Part shown: positions 24,501 through 39,500 of the stretch, piece after piece
How the letters are laid out: each line of letters begins with the position of its first letter
How positions within the stretch are numbered: position 1 is the first letter of the stretch
Source: Porites lobata
Taxonomy: Eukaryota > Cnidaria > Anthozoa > Scleractinia > Poritidae
Direction of reading: 5' to 3'
Assembly (NCBI GenBank): GCA_942486035.1
Contig: CALNXK010000037.1
Span: 2,917,001-2,981,000 of the forward strand
Length of the DNA: 64,000 nt
Translations under genes and position numbers: made by a program
Notes under the pieces: generated by a model
Told to the model about the DNA's origin: nothing
What the model saw: only the letters and a program-made list of their open reading frames with translations
The model's database searches: none

Positions 24501-27500
24501 ATAAAGCAGAAAAAGAAGTTACCGTCATTTACTCAGAATAGAAAGGTTGGAAACTTTGTAAGAATTAAAAGATTGAGATTTGTAACAAAGCTCCCTAGGA
24601 ACTCTCATACATGAGATACATTGGTGTGTGTGGCCCGTTTCTGAGGCATGGTCTAGAAATACGAGGGTTTCTTCTAGAAAAGTCTAAAATTTCGTCGAGA
24701 ATTTTTATTGAAAAAGTAATAGGCTGGGAATTTCTAGTGTCCAGTCTAGCTTTTTCACGCTAACAACCAACCGGCCCACGAGGAGAAAACTGGAGTTGTA
24801 CTGCAATTAACTGCTTTGTACTTTTGATGGGCTGATCCTGTTATTCCAGGAACATAGACCCAGAAATCTGAGAAACTAATGAGACACAAAACTTTTAGTC
24901 ATATTCATTGATAACTTCTGATATGAACTTTTTGAATCACCTCTGTTATGAAAGAAATGGATGGCTCTCTACTGGGACTCTTCCGACTTTGCCGACTTTG
25001 AACAACAAGTCAGCTTGTTCCTAGCTTCTAGCAACAGCACTTACTGTGAAACTCACAAAACCGTGAACACCAGAAATATTTATGGAATGTTATTGTGTTG
25101 CGAGAAATAAGCCAATAAGGCGCGATATAACTAAACCGCAAACAACAACGGTATTTAGTTTGTGGTTTTGAGGTTTGCTTGCGTATCCTGAACATTATTT
25201 TGATTGGCCAGTACACAATCAACATTCCTGAAATTTTTCAGGTGTTCACGGTTTTCTGAGTTTGACAGTAAATAATTCAGGTCCATAAACCAAAACACCA
25301 CAGTTGTAGCCTGCGAGCAATCTCTCCTCCTTGGGATGGCGAGGAGCGTTGCGTGACGACACTAAAAACGGCCGAGGAAGGAGACCTTTCCTCTGCCCCT
25401 CGCGGTTTTCTGAGTAAATAATTCCAGTAAATAATTAATTAAATAATTCCGGTCCATAAACCAAAACACTGCAGTTGTTCAGTAATACTCACTCAGCCCC
25501 AGATCCTTTTCTGAAAACCAGGTCTGTTTCACTGCGGAACTTGGTAGACCAAGCAAGTGAAGCACCACCGCCGCCGAATGAATTCTGTAGGCAGTCAGAG
25601 AACAACAAATTATCAATCCAAGTATAAAAGTCGGGTACATTTTACCTCAACTACATCACCGAACATGTTAACAGCACCAGAGTCCTAAAATATAAAGCAC
25701 TTATACAAAAACAATAAAACCCAGCCACTTGAAAGAAAATTAATGGGTCATGCCCCGACCAATCCAAACCTTGAGATTTTGAGGATTTTAAGCTAATTGA
25801 AGAAAATCAGTTAAACAAAATGAAAGACCAATGGTATTATTTACACAAAACACTCTATTACAAAGATGTAATGTTCATCATCAAGTGTAGTGCAAAGAAA
25901 AACCATGCGATTCCAACAGGTTTCAAACCCATAATTTTCCGGTTTTTGAGCTACATTGCAAGCTATTGTAGTGTAGTCGATTTACTACATTTTAAACTAT
26001 ATCCATACGATATTATTCCAGCTCAACTTACTCTTAGCACGAAGGCAAGAATAAATTACTTTTAGATTGGTTTTAAAGTTATCTGATACACGCTATATCA
26101 AAACTACTTGCAGCGAAATGACTTTTGTATCTAGCGAAACGACTGAAGACCTCGAGAGAATCAAGACAAATGTTGCATACTGCTGGAAGCGAACGTTTAA
26201 TTTGCCACGTCGCAAGTGTGCATACTAAACAGAAAAGAAAAATTGAAAGTTTCATTGCACTTTAATGCTGGACTTCCTTGGGGAGTAACTGTAAGGTTAA
26301 CGGGTTAATAGAATCACTCTCAATTAATTGCGTCGGGATTTAACGAAAACTTACCCCGCGCTCTTCCTGGAAAGAAAGGCCGGGTGTGAACAGTCAAAAC
26401 ACGACAGCAAGTATGATGCAAAGCAAAGATAATAAAGAATTAGTAAATGAAAGACTACTGCACTTGAAAAAGATTACAAGGCATCAAGCCCCCTTAAAAT
26501 GTTACACAAGGTAAATAACGCCATTAGTAGCTTTGCTCAAAGCGTGCGGGAACACTGAAAAAATGGATAGAATTGCTAGCATCTGGCAATAGATTCGGTT
26601 ATCATGGAATATTTAGATATTCCTTACTGGACAACAATAAACAACTTCACTGCTATTTTTTAACCAACCAAGAAAATGTCACAAATTGTTTAAAATTTCC
26701 GCGACCAGCAATAGTAGAGACCTTTAGATTCGAGAACGACTCGAGTGCGAGATTTGACTGAAAGGTTTTTCGTGTGTTCTCAAAAAATAGACTACCCGGA
26801 TAGCTTTATTTTACTATTGATTCACCAGAAAAGTTAGAACTGTTACCTTGATGGAAGGAGGTTACGCCCTCTCCCAATCGCAGAATAATAAAACTTGTAA
26901 CACTTGATAACTTGTTTCTGCCACTACGACATTCTCGCCAAAACTCGAGGTAGAATGACGACAACTATCACGTTTTCCCGCCAAAATGACGCTGATTCAC
27001 GCTCGCGCGCACTAGTTAGAACTTAGTAGTCGATCTCGTTAGAACCTGAAGGTCTCTAATTTTTTTCACTTCGAAGTTGCGCAGGGGATTGGATCCGTGT
27101 TGCGTCGAACTGCATGATGGGAGTATTTTGAAGACCACGTCGTTTCTTACGTCGCTTCACTACGATGTTGCACGGCAAACTGGATCAGAATTCGTCCCCC
27201 CAAATAGAAGTTCTCAATGGGGTTAACCGTCAGTCGTCAAACGGCCTCAAAGGTAACCGTCAGCCGTCGAAAAAGGTTATTTTTTACTGCCACAAATACA
27301 AATTAATATTAACCTTCACAAAGTTTCAAGGTATTTCAAATCTCACTTCAGCTGATCTTCACGGGCTTCTGGCTCCTGAAGAATCTCTAAACTTCTCCAC
27401 GTTCTCAAAACACTCTTTCTAGACAGTACAAGACCTTACAACTTGCTTAAATTTAAAGATGTTCGAAATTTCATACGTAAAAGGCCAAGAATACCTCCAA

Positions 27501-30500
27501 AACACAACAGTTAATTAATTAATACAGAAATAAATATTTTCTGAAACTGTTGGACTAAATTTCCACTTTATAACCGTCGACCGTCAAAAGCTCTAAAATT
27601 TAACCGTCAACATTGGAAAAACAATAACCGTCAATCACCAAAGCTACCACAGCCCTGAGACCATCAAACTAGTCCCATCGTCCAATTCAACACAAGGTCA
27701 ACAATCCAGTCCCATGCATCTCAAAATGACCAATAGACCTCTTTAGCTTACAAGTTTTGTTTTCTCAGTGAAGGTCTCAGGGGAAATTGCCCCTTTTCTT
27801 CTCATAAATTATCCGTACATATGCACGTGAATAAGGCAAAATCTGAAAGAAACAGTTCTCTAGAGTATTATTATAAGACATCCATTGGGAAAACAAAACA
27901 TAAGCTAAACAGGCCTATAGCCCATCTTAGGAGGTGCCCGAAAAAAGGCTCTTGATACTCCCGAGGGGTAGCATTTGTCCACGGTTTAAATTACTAACTA
28001 AGGTTCTTGTGTACCTTTCTCTTCTCTCGTAACTCAGCTGCTTCTCTGGGGTGATTGAAGCGAAAAACATTTGAATTTCCCAAGACAATTACGTCGCCTG
28101 AAAATACAGATAAAAATAATCAAAAACGATGATGATAATGATGTCAATGGCCAAGTCGAGCAAGAAGAATAACAGAGATATTCCAGTTTAAAAATTATCG
28201 CCATTCTTGATTGACATATTTAATAGGCTCATGGAAAGTATGCGTCTGGATCGCGTCCTTGAATATACCTCATATACAGTACCCTGAGGAAACAACCGAC
28301 GTTTAGGGACGCCGCCACTGGTTTCCCCCGCGAAATACGGACCTTATGCAACGACGACGACGACGGTAGTGAAAACGTCGCTAAAAAAAAAATCTTTCAA
28401 ACTTAATCGCGTCTATTTGGACCCGCTCAATATGTCAAATACAGGCGACTTTTCCTGGAGTTGAATTCTTAACGATTTTATTCAAGCTCAAAAAGAGGAA
28501 GGAAAATTCGTCGTCGTATGTCCACGTCCTTCATAAAACGTCAAATTTGGAGGTTTCACGTCGTAGTCATGCACTGGGCGTCAAAGAAATATACTAAAAA
28601 GCGTGACGCACGTGCAGAGCTTCTGTTGATCATTAAATTTAGTATTTTTGGAAGTTGTCGTCGTCGTAGTTGCTTAAGCTCCTTAATGACGTCTGAGGAA
28701 CGGCTACAGAAATTCCATACTGATGACGTGTCACTACCTCGATCTGGGTAATGTTTCTGATTGGTTGAAGCAAATTTCTCTAGCGGCACAACCAATCAGA
28801 AGCACTGTCCAAATTTGGGTAGTGAAACGTTGGCTGCTTCAGAATTGACTCAATTATGAGACTGAGTAACAGTGCATATTATTAAATCCAGTTCATTGGA
28901 CTCTTTGGATATGTATTTATTATTATTAAATATTGTTATGTAGTTTATACTTCATATGTAACAAAAAACCTGATGAATTTTTACCGTGTTAAAATAAAGA
29001 TTTGAGATTTGAGATTCATGTGCTTTAGATAGACAATATATCATCTTGTCAAACTGATTAATTATTCATTAAAGTAATGAAAATCAACTGCACGGATTAA
29101 TAGTGATTAACAGCAGAATTAACTTTGTATATGTTGTAGTTGAATTTTTATCTCAGGTAATTTTTGTTTTTCTTTTGTTTTTTGGGTATGACAACATATG
29201 TTGATGAAGTTGAAACAAAATAAAAATAAAAAATTACCTGAGATAAAAAATTAACCGCAACAGATACAAACTCCTTCTAATCTAATTTGTATTAAATGAT
29301 TTTCATACAGATCCCCACTGATTGATTCATTTTACGTTAAAATATTCACATCTGATCTACATGTGTATGGGTGTTTACAGTGGCTCATCTTCGGATCATC
29401 AAATGTTGTAAACACTCATACATGCAGATCTCCCACTCATGTATTTCATTTGGTACCTGATAACAACCTTTCCCTTATAAGGTCTCTTTATGTGCTGGTA
29501 GGCAACAAGAGGGACCCTGTTGGGGTAAATTCCGACAACTAACATGGCCTTGAAACAGCAACATAGGACAGTGTAAATGGCGAGAAACAACTTAAATATA
29601 GGTTGAAACTGCGATAACGACAGAGAAAACCGAAAATACAATGGTAAAATACCGACAGCGACACGGCTCCCTCCTCAATACATAAAGCGACAGGTTTTGA
29701 AATTCGCACCAGGGACATACGTAACCCCCCCAAGAGGGCTACACAAGAGAGATAGGGGGTTCTAAGGAATAAACTTACTCAAAACTACAGAAGGGTATAC
29801 AGACTAGATCTCATACTAATATATAGTTTAATCTAAAGATCACTATTATTGAAGGGTTATAGTACGTGTACCTTGAAACAGTCTGGTTGGTTTTAAAATC
29901 GAGTTTCCATTCACAGAACATTGAGACTTCAGAGGGTTTAATATAACATGTCCTTTGTTGTGTTCAAATATGCAGTGCTCCTGCTCTGTATCTGGTCCAC
30001 TGATCACTACAGGGTGGCAACAAATCAAGTTACATCTTACAAAAATATGATTGTTATTTCACCAAGTTATTTGGTCAGTAAAACTGTATATTAAATTACA
30101 ACAAGTTACAAGACTTGTATTCTCTTTAAGTCAGATGTACAAATGCTTGTTCCTTGTAAGAAAAAAACAACAAATTAATGAGAATTGTATATTGTATCCC
30201 AATGCCTTAAAATAGAGAAGTCAAAAGAATCTTAAAATAGCTGCAAACAGCTACAGTAATAACTGTTAAAAATAAACAGGTACAATACATATATCTTAAT
30301 GCCAATTAAAATTGATTATCCATTGAGCATTCATGGTTGTAGTAATTTTAACTTTGTCTGTAAATAACATTAAATGTGATTAACTGTTTTGTGTGCAAGT
30401 GTGTGGTTTATAGGGGGATTTCATTACAGTAAAAATCAGATTAAACCCGTGGGCAATGAAATTCTAAACCAAACACAAGTATCTCACTAGTATCTTGTAG

Positions 30501-33500
30501 GGATAGAGCAAAGATGAGGTACATGTTGATGTAGTTTCATTTTGCTTTCACGGCTGCAATTTTCCTTGAAAATCTTGATCCTACATCACTTTATTTGTAA
30601 TGAAATTTCTGTTGTTTTTAATATTTGTGTCACCAGAGTAAGAGCTTTCCTTTAGCTACATCCCGATCTTACAAAACAAGGGAATCAAACAAGAAACAAC
30701 ATTCAACAATATATAACGTGTGCGATAAGTGGTGTCAAAGTCACCAAATGCACAAAGCAACAAATCCATGCTAAACAATGTTCACAAATAACAACAATTA
30801 CAGTCCATATGCTGTTAAATCATGAGTACTTAGCTGGCTGTGCATGCAAAATTTCTGATTTTCAAATGTGACTGTTTGTTCAAACAACTGGGCGCAATAT
30901 ATATTAAGAAACCCATTAAAGTCAAAACAACATTTATTTACCTATGTCCTGTTTTTGCGGGTTCTCAGCAAGCCCAACAGTAGTGATTCCCTCCTGCAAA
31001 AGAAGCAAAATAGTCAGCTTTACTCCTAATAATATCACAGATTGTTTTTTTATGCGGAATAATGTCTCACTGCGTGATGCTGAAATTAACAGACAATCAC
31101 TATCATGCCAACCTCTAAGAAGTTGACGTAATGACTGATAAATTCTTCAAATTCATTTAGATCCATTCAAGCTTGACATGTAAATTTACTGTAACAACTT
31201 CCCAAAAACATCCATAATGCTGGACTTTCCTTTCAAAAAGTCAACCACAAAATTTACTTTGATTCATAATTCTTGAAGGTTCAGCTGATTATATATACCA
31301 TATTTAATTACAAGAGTGGTTTGCAAGCCTTTGCTTTGTTTAAAAGGATTTACTAACAAAATGTGCACATGAGGATAAAGGTATGCATAATTAAATGTAC
31401 AAAACAATCACAACATTCTTCCCTTTGTTTAGGAACAAAAAAGCTTTGCTTGTACACACAAAAAACAAACTCTTCTGTTTTCAAGTGATATAAAAAGGCC
31501 TTTTACTTTTCAAGCCAATAATAATTGTTCATATAGTGAGTCCAAACAAAATTAATTTTGTAATGGGATCATATGAAAATTAAGGACAAAGAAGCTTACA
31601 GAAGGTATGTTTTTGACATATTATAATTTACATCAACATCAAGGTACGGTGTGTAGTTAGGAAGTGTAAGACCAGATTTACTAACTGACAACCACGAGAA
31701 CTCATAAAAATTATGTCTGTGTTTTTCAATGAACATTCATAATCCAATACAAATAGATTTAAGGTTGCACTATGATAATGACAAGGAAATATTCAGGAAA
31801 TAGAAACTAATGACAGTGAAACAAAAACGGTAAACTATTTTAAGCAGTGTGAAAATTTTAAGCGTATTGTTATTTTTAACAATTTACTACAGACATGGCT
31901 CTAAATTCTTGCAACAAAAATACACGAATAAAAATTTCTTTTGCACCTTTTAATTTCCCTTGGATAAATATTTGCAAATATCTATGCCAATTGTTTTACA
32001 TAGCAGAGATTAATTCAAAAGCCAGTCATGCAGAGTTCACAAATTTTATTGTTCTTTTGTTTTTTCATGTAGACTGTTAAATGATATGTGAAAAGTTAAG
32101 AACAAATTAAATCTAGTAATTAAATCTGAAATCTGAAATCTGAAATGGATCTATTACACTGTTGCAATAATGGAAAAACTTGCTTGCACAAGTACAAGTG
32201 ATGGTAATTAACTGTGTTTAAATGAACATAAGGGCCATTACTAAGATTTCAATTTGCCAGGTATATGAGTTGTGGTTCAATTTTATCCTCGGTTTAAATT
32301 TTATTTTCTTTTGTTTCAAACTCATTATCATACATCAACATACCTAAAAACAAAAGAAAATAAAATTTAAACCAAGGATAAAATTGAACCACATCATATG
32401 CAAACTACAAACAGGCAGAGAATTGAACAGCTAGGAAGTTCTATTTGTCCTAATATATTTTCCTTGATAGTTTCTTACAAAAGTAACCAGGGATTATGCA
32501 CATATAGCATCTGAGGGAATCCCCAGCATCCAGTCGTTAGTGACAGTTCTGAATGTATACAGAGTACAAGTATTTGAAAACCTGTGTAAAACTGTGGCTC
32601 ACATTTTTAAACCAGTTTAATTTTTGTTTTCCTTCATCTCAGATTATGATAATGAGCCTGAGGAAAAGGATATCAAAGATTGAACTGTTTTTTCTTTCAA
32701 TGATACGAAAGAAAAATTTGATCTTTGACATACAACTGTATATACTGTTACCTTGAGATGATAAACCACAATCCCAGTGCTTAGCAGGTCATCACTGACC
32801 AACACCAAGTGGGGAAGTACAGAATCCATCTTGATTCCTGCTCCTTCCTGTTGCAATTTCATCTCCCTTTCCTACAAAAATTCAATACTATAATAAGAAA
32901 CTGTCTGCCGAATTTTGTAATTTTAAATGAACTTGCATTTGGATCGCTAGTTTGCTTTCATTTCCAATCAACAGTTTTATTTTCAGTGTAGTTCTTAGTA
33001 GGTTTTGCATTTCAAAGAAAAGTTCAGGGTCTGAATCAAAGGCGTTCCAAAATCAATCCAGTTCTTAAATTCCGCCGGGCTAGGCGAAAAGAACGGCTTA
33101 AACAGAAATTTTTTTCACTTAATTCAATGTATTAGGTTCGCTCATAAAACCAGGCCTTTTCTTAGTTTTTTAATTGTTACATAAACTTTTAGTTTAAATA
33201 TTGACAATGAACCCCACCAGCTATATATGTTGGTATATGTTCAAATGTTTATGAATAACTGCTTTTATTATCAATTACTATTATTAAGATAATACAACCT
33301 GTGATTGTCCAAACCTCTAAAATTTTCTGTGTCTCTTTCCATCTATCCTTCCAGCGATCAGTTAGCTCTGTCACACGAGCTTCATTTTCAGAGAGCTTCT
33401 TAGCAGCTGCCATTTCAGCTTCACCTAACATTTCCTGACGGGAAAAACAATGAAGTGAAGAGTCACTACATGTAAATGATTGACAACAACTTGTTTCATG

Positions 33501-36500
33501 TAATGTACTTATTACTGTTTTGAACTACATGTACATCTTTTTGGTGATATTATATAGAGACAAATTGCGTGGTTAAAATTTCTACAATCTTGCTTCTTAA
33601 TACATATATAGAAGGGTTTGTAATGAATTTTGCTAGTATTAGCTACATTAATTTGGTACACTTGTATATAGAGCTATTTCGTGAAAGGTTGTCAGAAAAA
33701 TTGCGTGTGACAATCCCAAAAAGTATTGTGGGTGGTTTTGAGTGCACTGTTTGTCAAAGAAATTTGAAAGAATGGCATGGGAGGCCAACCTCTCGAAATA
33801 GCCAAAGACACCTAGTAATTTCTTCATGGGTTGTAAACTAAGTTAATAAGCCAAAACTACTCATTCACTTTGAGCCAAGAAGACCCTAGTCTTCCTTTGC
33901 AGCTGATTGGGTCGGAGTCACAGGGCTGGAACATTAGGGCCATTTATACGAGGAAAAATAAGACGCGTCTTAAATAAGACCTGAACTTTCCGTATAAACG
34001 GCACATTTAGTCTAAAATAAGACGCGGCTTAGCTAAGACACGTCTTATTAGATAAGACATGCTCGTATAAATGGTACTGTTCACCGCGTCTTTTTTTTTC
34101 CTCGTATAAATGGCCCTATTGTGTGACTTCTGCCTTGGCAGCTCTGAAGGAGACTAGGAACACCCACATGGATAAGGCTAAAACCAGTCAAAATGGGCCA
34201 GCCAGACTGATCATTTATGAAAACAAAATAGGTTTTTTCAAAAGTTTTTGCTCAAAACCCATTACCAGAAACTACTTTATGGAACCTGACTTACATAGTG
34301 GAGTTATTTTTATGACTGGACTGGTCTGACTGGCCAGTTACGACAAACAATTAAGTGCACTGGGTTTCTCTTTCTATTCACTTATTCCCCCTGGCTATGA
34401 TGCTAGTCTACTGCCATCTTTCAGATATGAAAGACAATGTATTTAGCGATTACATTGCCTGTCCGAACTTATCAGCTTGCAGTGTAGTAATCTACCTAGG
34501 ACATAACATATAATTTGTGGTTCTTACTGGACTTATCATGTTCTTTAACGTTTCTATTTGAGCTCTCAGGTCTCTGATCAACTTAACATTGGGGTCCTGC
34601 AATAAAAAGGAAAAAGCACAACTCAGAAAGGAGGGAAATAATAAATATAATGTACCATTGCAAAATACACTTCTCTCATTCAAAAATATATACAATACCA
34701 GGGGTACAAATAACATCAGACATTGGCAAACCAAAATTTGCCAATGTCCGACAAAATCCTACCGGTGTTTGGACATTATGTTCGGAGAATTTTTTTTTGT
34801 CATAATTTCATTTTACATATATTAAAGGAAGAATAAAAATCTATCTTGAGTAAATCATACATTGTACTTTGTGTTTTTAATAGGGCGATCTCAAAGTCAT
34901 GAAACAACATTGACTTCAGTAATGAAGTTTTCTTTTACATTAGCATAGCATGTCCTCTGTTAAACCGAAACGTAGCATAATGCCTTTCAAAAAGTAGTGA
35001 TCTATGTTTCTTTTTGTTTATATTTTTAGAGAGTCATCACAGTAACATTCTGCTTTGAATGAAAACAATTAACAAATTATAAGCGCCAGTGTGGTATTCT
35101 TTTGCGGAATGTCTCTGAAGATAAAATTAGTTTATTCATTAGTTAATTTGTTTTAAAATTGCATTCATTCATTGACTTAGTTTCCCAAGAATCTCAATGT
35201 TTCCCAAGGTGAAACAGTGCATTGTTACCCACTGATGTCATAGATTTTTGCAATGTCGCCCGTTCTGAGATTTTGGCAGGAAACAGTTTCATTGTTAGAT
35301 GCCATGTAAAATTAAAGTAGCCAATAAGAGTGCAGGCTGTTAGTAGAAATTTCAATAACAAACCTTCATTAATAACATCATCTAGAGTAATAAACAATAT
35401 TATGGTCTAAGACACAGTGTATACTATTGACATTAATGCATCACCTCATTGACAGTTGGTTTGTTGATTATGTTCTTTGCTCTGTTGGCATAACGTAGAG
35501 TGCTGAGGGTTTCTGCGTAGTTTACATCTGCTGGAGAGATGGCTGGGAGGATAATGAAGGCAACAATTTTATTAATAGTGTAAGCTCAGTACAGTACCTA
35601 CATGTATATTTTAGATATTGGTCTAAGAGTTAAAATTATTTCACGAAGATGAATATGAAGTATATCACTAATGAATTTGTTTGCAAGTTTATTGCATAAG
35701 GAATATTTTAAAATTTGCCAAACATGTCTCAAAGTTTTTTGCTTAGGGTAAAATCCCTTTAAAACCAATACTCTCTGTTTGTTTTGGAAATCATAACTAA
35801 GAGAAGAATCCATTCTCTACATGTCAGTTCTGTGTTTTATCAAGAAAAAATATTAAAACTCATCCTATTTTTAATTATCAATACAAAGAGAAATTAAATT
35901 AATATCATTGAAAGGGATACATGGTAAATTCCAAGGATGCTATAAGACTTAATGCTTAAAGGTAAAATTATATAATATGGTAACCATGCACTAATCAGAA
36001 AGCTCTTTTACTCATATGCCTTTAATCTATGGGGAGGATGGGGTGGGAGTGTTTCTATCAGAAAATTCTTCTGATAGGAGGAAGTACAATTTGTGAGAGG
36101 CCAAAGATTAAGATGCCTTTGTGAGAATAAGATCTAAACCAAGAATAGATCTAGAAATGAGTAATAGAGTATAGTTTGTAATGGAACACAGCTTAGAGTT
36201 CCACCCCTCCTCCCTGTGCCAATCTTCACCTCCTCCACACCACAAACCCTAACACTGCAATTCATGCCTTGGAATTTCAATTATTGTCAACTCAAGGACT
36301 TTGAAGGATTTTCAAGGTGTTTATGACAGCTTACTGGCAATCATGATTGTCTTTGAGTTTCCTCCAAGACTGTCTTTTAGAAGCCACGTCAGCACAGAGT
36401 CTCTGTAAGGGATAAACTTGTGGTGATGTGCAGAGCTGTGGTGGCCTGTTGCGGCATCAGCTGAAGAGAATATACAGAGGAATGAAATTTCAACCAAGGA

Positions 36501-39500
36501 TTAAGAGCTGCATGATTGATGATACTTTGTCCTCCCATAAACAGCTACATTTTACATAATTTTATTTGTGGATCCTTAAATTGTATAACAATCAAAGCAA
36601 TTTGCAACTTTTTGTTGAGTTTACATGTGATGAATAACAACTGATGGAGGGGAATAAGTTACACTGTCTTTAAGGTTGGAATCTGCCATCTTTGTGTGAC
36701 CAATGTAACATCCAACACTTACGCACAGACTCAGAGTGGAAAAAACTGTCTTTTCTGTTTGACTCGACAAACAAGAAAGATAAAGCAATTCCTGTGTTCA
36801 GATTGGCTAGATGAGTGGACAGGATGGGCCTTTCTTGCCCTCTTGGTATTGTACTTTTTGTACCACACGAAAAAGATTTTTGAACATAATTTTAATAAAT
36901 ACTTTATTGACTAAGCTTGTTCATGCAAGGTGGTAGAATATTTTCCCTGTGTAGTTCTTTTTCTGCATTTTTGTTGACCTGAACTTTTTCTTGGCCAACA
37001 AAAACTCACAAAAAAGACCTTGGCCAATATCAAGCCATCTTGACTTCATGCTTGGTCAATAATGCATATATTATCATACTAGTCACTAGTAAGAGTACAT
37101 TTTGTATACATGTAACTGGGCAAAAGGTAACCCCTCCATGAATGTAATAAAAATGTGCAATGGGCCCTAACTTTGAGCTTTGTCAGCACTTAACTACTCA
37201 GTACAAAGACCTTCCTTCAGTCAATTCACTTACCTAGTGCAGAAATAACAGTTCCCAAGGTGACAAGAGACTTGTTAATGTTAGCACCTTCCTTCAGTCT
37301 TTCACCCGTGGCACCGGTGGCATCAGCTCTTTCACTGCAAAATGAATAAAAAAATCAATCAGTCAATCTGTCTGTGGCTAGATACTTTACACTTAAAGCT
37401 TCTTTAATCTATAATGCAACAGTTAAAAAGTTACCATATACCTTCCAGCCAAATCCACTAAGTTTATTTTGCTGACTGTTTCACAAGGCATATCATGATC
37501 AAATTTTGCCTGTACAAAAAAAAAGGGATAAACATAAACTACTGTGTACAGTTTTAAGCATCGACAGGTAACAAATTTAATAATATGCTTCCACAGCTGA
37601 ATTCACTGGTCCATGCCTCTGGAATTCCCTGCCAACGGATTTAACAAACTGACTTCAAAAACTCTCTCTATTTATTTAAAGAACTCTAGGAACATTACCT
37701 TGATTAAATATTCTTTTAAATTAAATTTTATTTTATTTCATTTTTAAATACTTTTGAAAAAAAGCAATTTTTAATTCTGTGTGTAATAATTACAATAATT
37801 TCTAGCATTATTTTGTTGTCATCCACTAGAATAGCTTTTGCTTTTTGAATGACCCCAACTTGCTCCCTTCAGATCCTGCAATTTTTATTCTCAACTTAAT
37901 TTAATAATCATCTTTACTATTGTCTTCCCAAATTCAATCTTTATCATGTGAAAAGTAGAGCTGAGTGAAATAACCTTCCTGGACTGGCCTGGCTCTGCTT
38001 GGCTTTTCTTCGATGTCATTATTACCAATAATCATTGTAATAAAAGTAAGATGTTATAACTGTACAAACCTGAGTAAAGTTGATGGTGAATATTGCATGT
38101 GATCTACTGCTGGTGTCATTCATACCAGTGCTGGCTGTTACCCTGTAATCAATAACAGTAACATTTATAGTAACAGTAATTTATTAAAAATAAATTAAAA
38201 TAATTAATTAAATAATAAAATCTACAGTAAGTTTATAATAAATTAATTATTTAGAGACATGTAAAAATTTAGTCCATTCTACACTCACAATACACAAGAA
38301 TAAAAATATTGTAAATATTTTGAAGAACACTAATAATTTAAAATTAAAGTGACATTTTGTGAGTGTGTATGGCAAACTATAATCATGGTGTTTATAATAG
38401 AGCCCGATGCAACTTTGTGGAGCTAACATGTAGTTTAACTTAATGAGTAAAACAGAAACATGTAAAACTGTACTTGTCACCTTCAGAATGTGACCTGGAA
38501 AGGAAACTTTCATGAAATGCCCCCATTCCTGACTTCTACAGATTCTATATTTTCTAAAATCTTTTAGCACCCAGGACGTATATAAAGGAGCATTTGTGGA
38601 TTCCTTTTCTATAGAGGTGCAAAATGCAGACTGATCAGCTATTTGATAGCTTAGACGGTATTTCCCAATAAAATACCTGTGTGTGTTTCCTTGTTGCATC
38701 AGATGTTCTATTGCTGCATAGTCACAAACAAGATGTCGGGTAAGATCTTCAAAAGAAAAAAATGTTGCAATTAATCACCAAACATCCACAGCAAACAGTG
38801 TAAAAACAAAAGAAAGAGATAAGATTTTGATGGCTGATTAAGTACATGCAAACTTGTACACAACCGTTGAATAGACCAATCTCAGGAGTAAATTTATCAT
38901 TATCATTATATATATACACCTTGATTATTTGCAAAGATGTTTAAGAGAAGACGGAAGAAAGAATGGAAATTTATGTACATGTAGTTACAGAAATATAACG
39001 GAAACATGATCATTTGTTTCCGGTGCGGAAACATGGCAGAGATGTGTCGCAACGGCATACATGGAAAACTAGATAACCATGTTTCCACAGGCCAAAAACA
39101 TGAAGGATATAAGCAACAGAACTCTATGTTTCCGTCACGTTTATAAAATATGAAAACAAGTCATTTTGTCCTGTGTTGGTGTAATTTGTTTCAAACTCAT
39201 TATCACACAGATATTGATACATGTAAAAATAAAATTTAAAGCATGAACCAAAACATGTACCAGTATACACAATACCAATTATACTGAACTCTGCTCACAA
39301 ACAGCCACAAGAGACTGAACTTACACAAATATTCCGCGAAGAATACAACTAAAGCGAAAAATATGAGACCCATTTGAATGTTGTTTCAATTAATTTATTA
39401 ATCCTATTCTGTGTTTAGGTTTTTCACAAGCCAAACAGTAGCTGGTTGGCTACCATTTGTCTCACCTTGTACATAGGGACCTTCCTTGGGATGCTCTCGG

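Larger units (their letters stand above)
22910..25492. other. Large KIF16B intron with MITEs, no exon seen
   Basis: Apart from the two MITEs listed separately, the segment 23160-23800 is CG-richer than its surroundings and includes GCGCGC runs. It may be an old transposon or an internal CpG-rich element, but I see no inverted ends and no coding frame. Confidence 0.4.
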
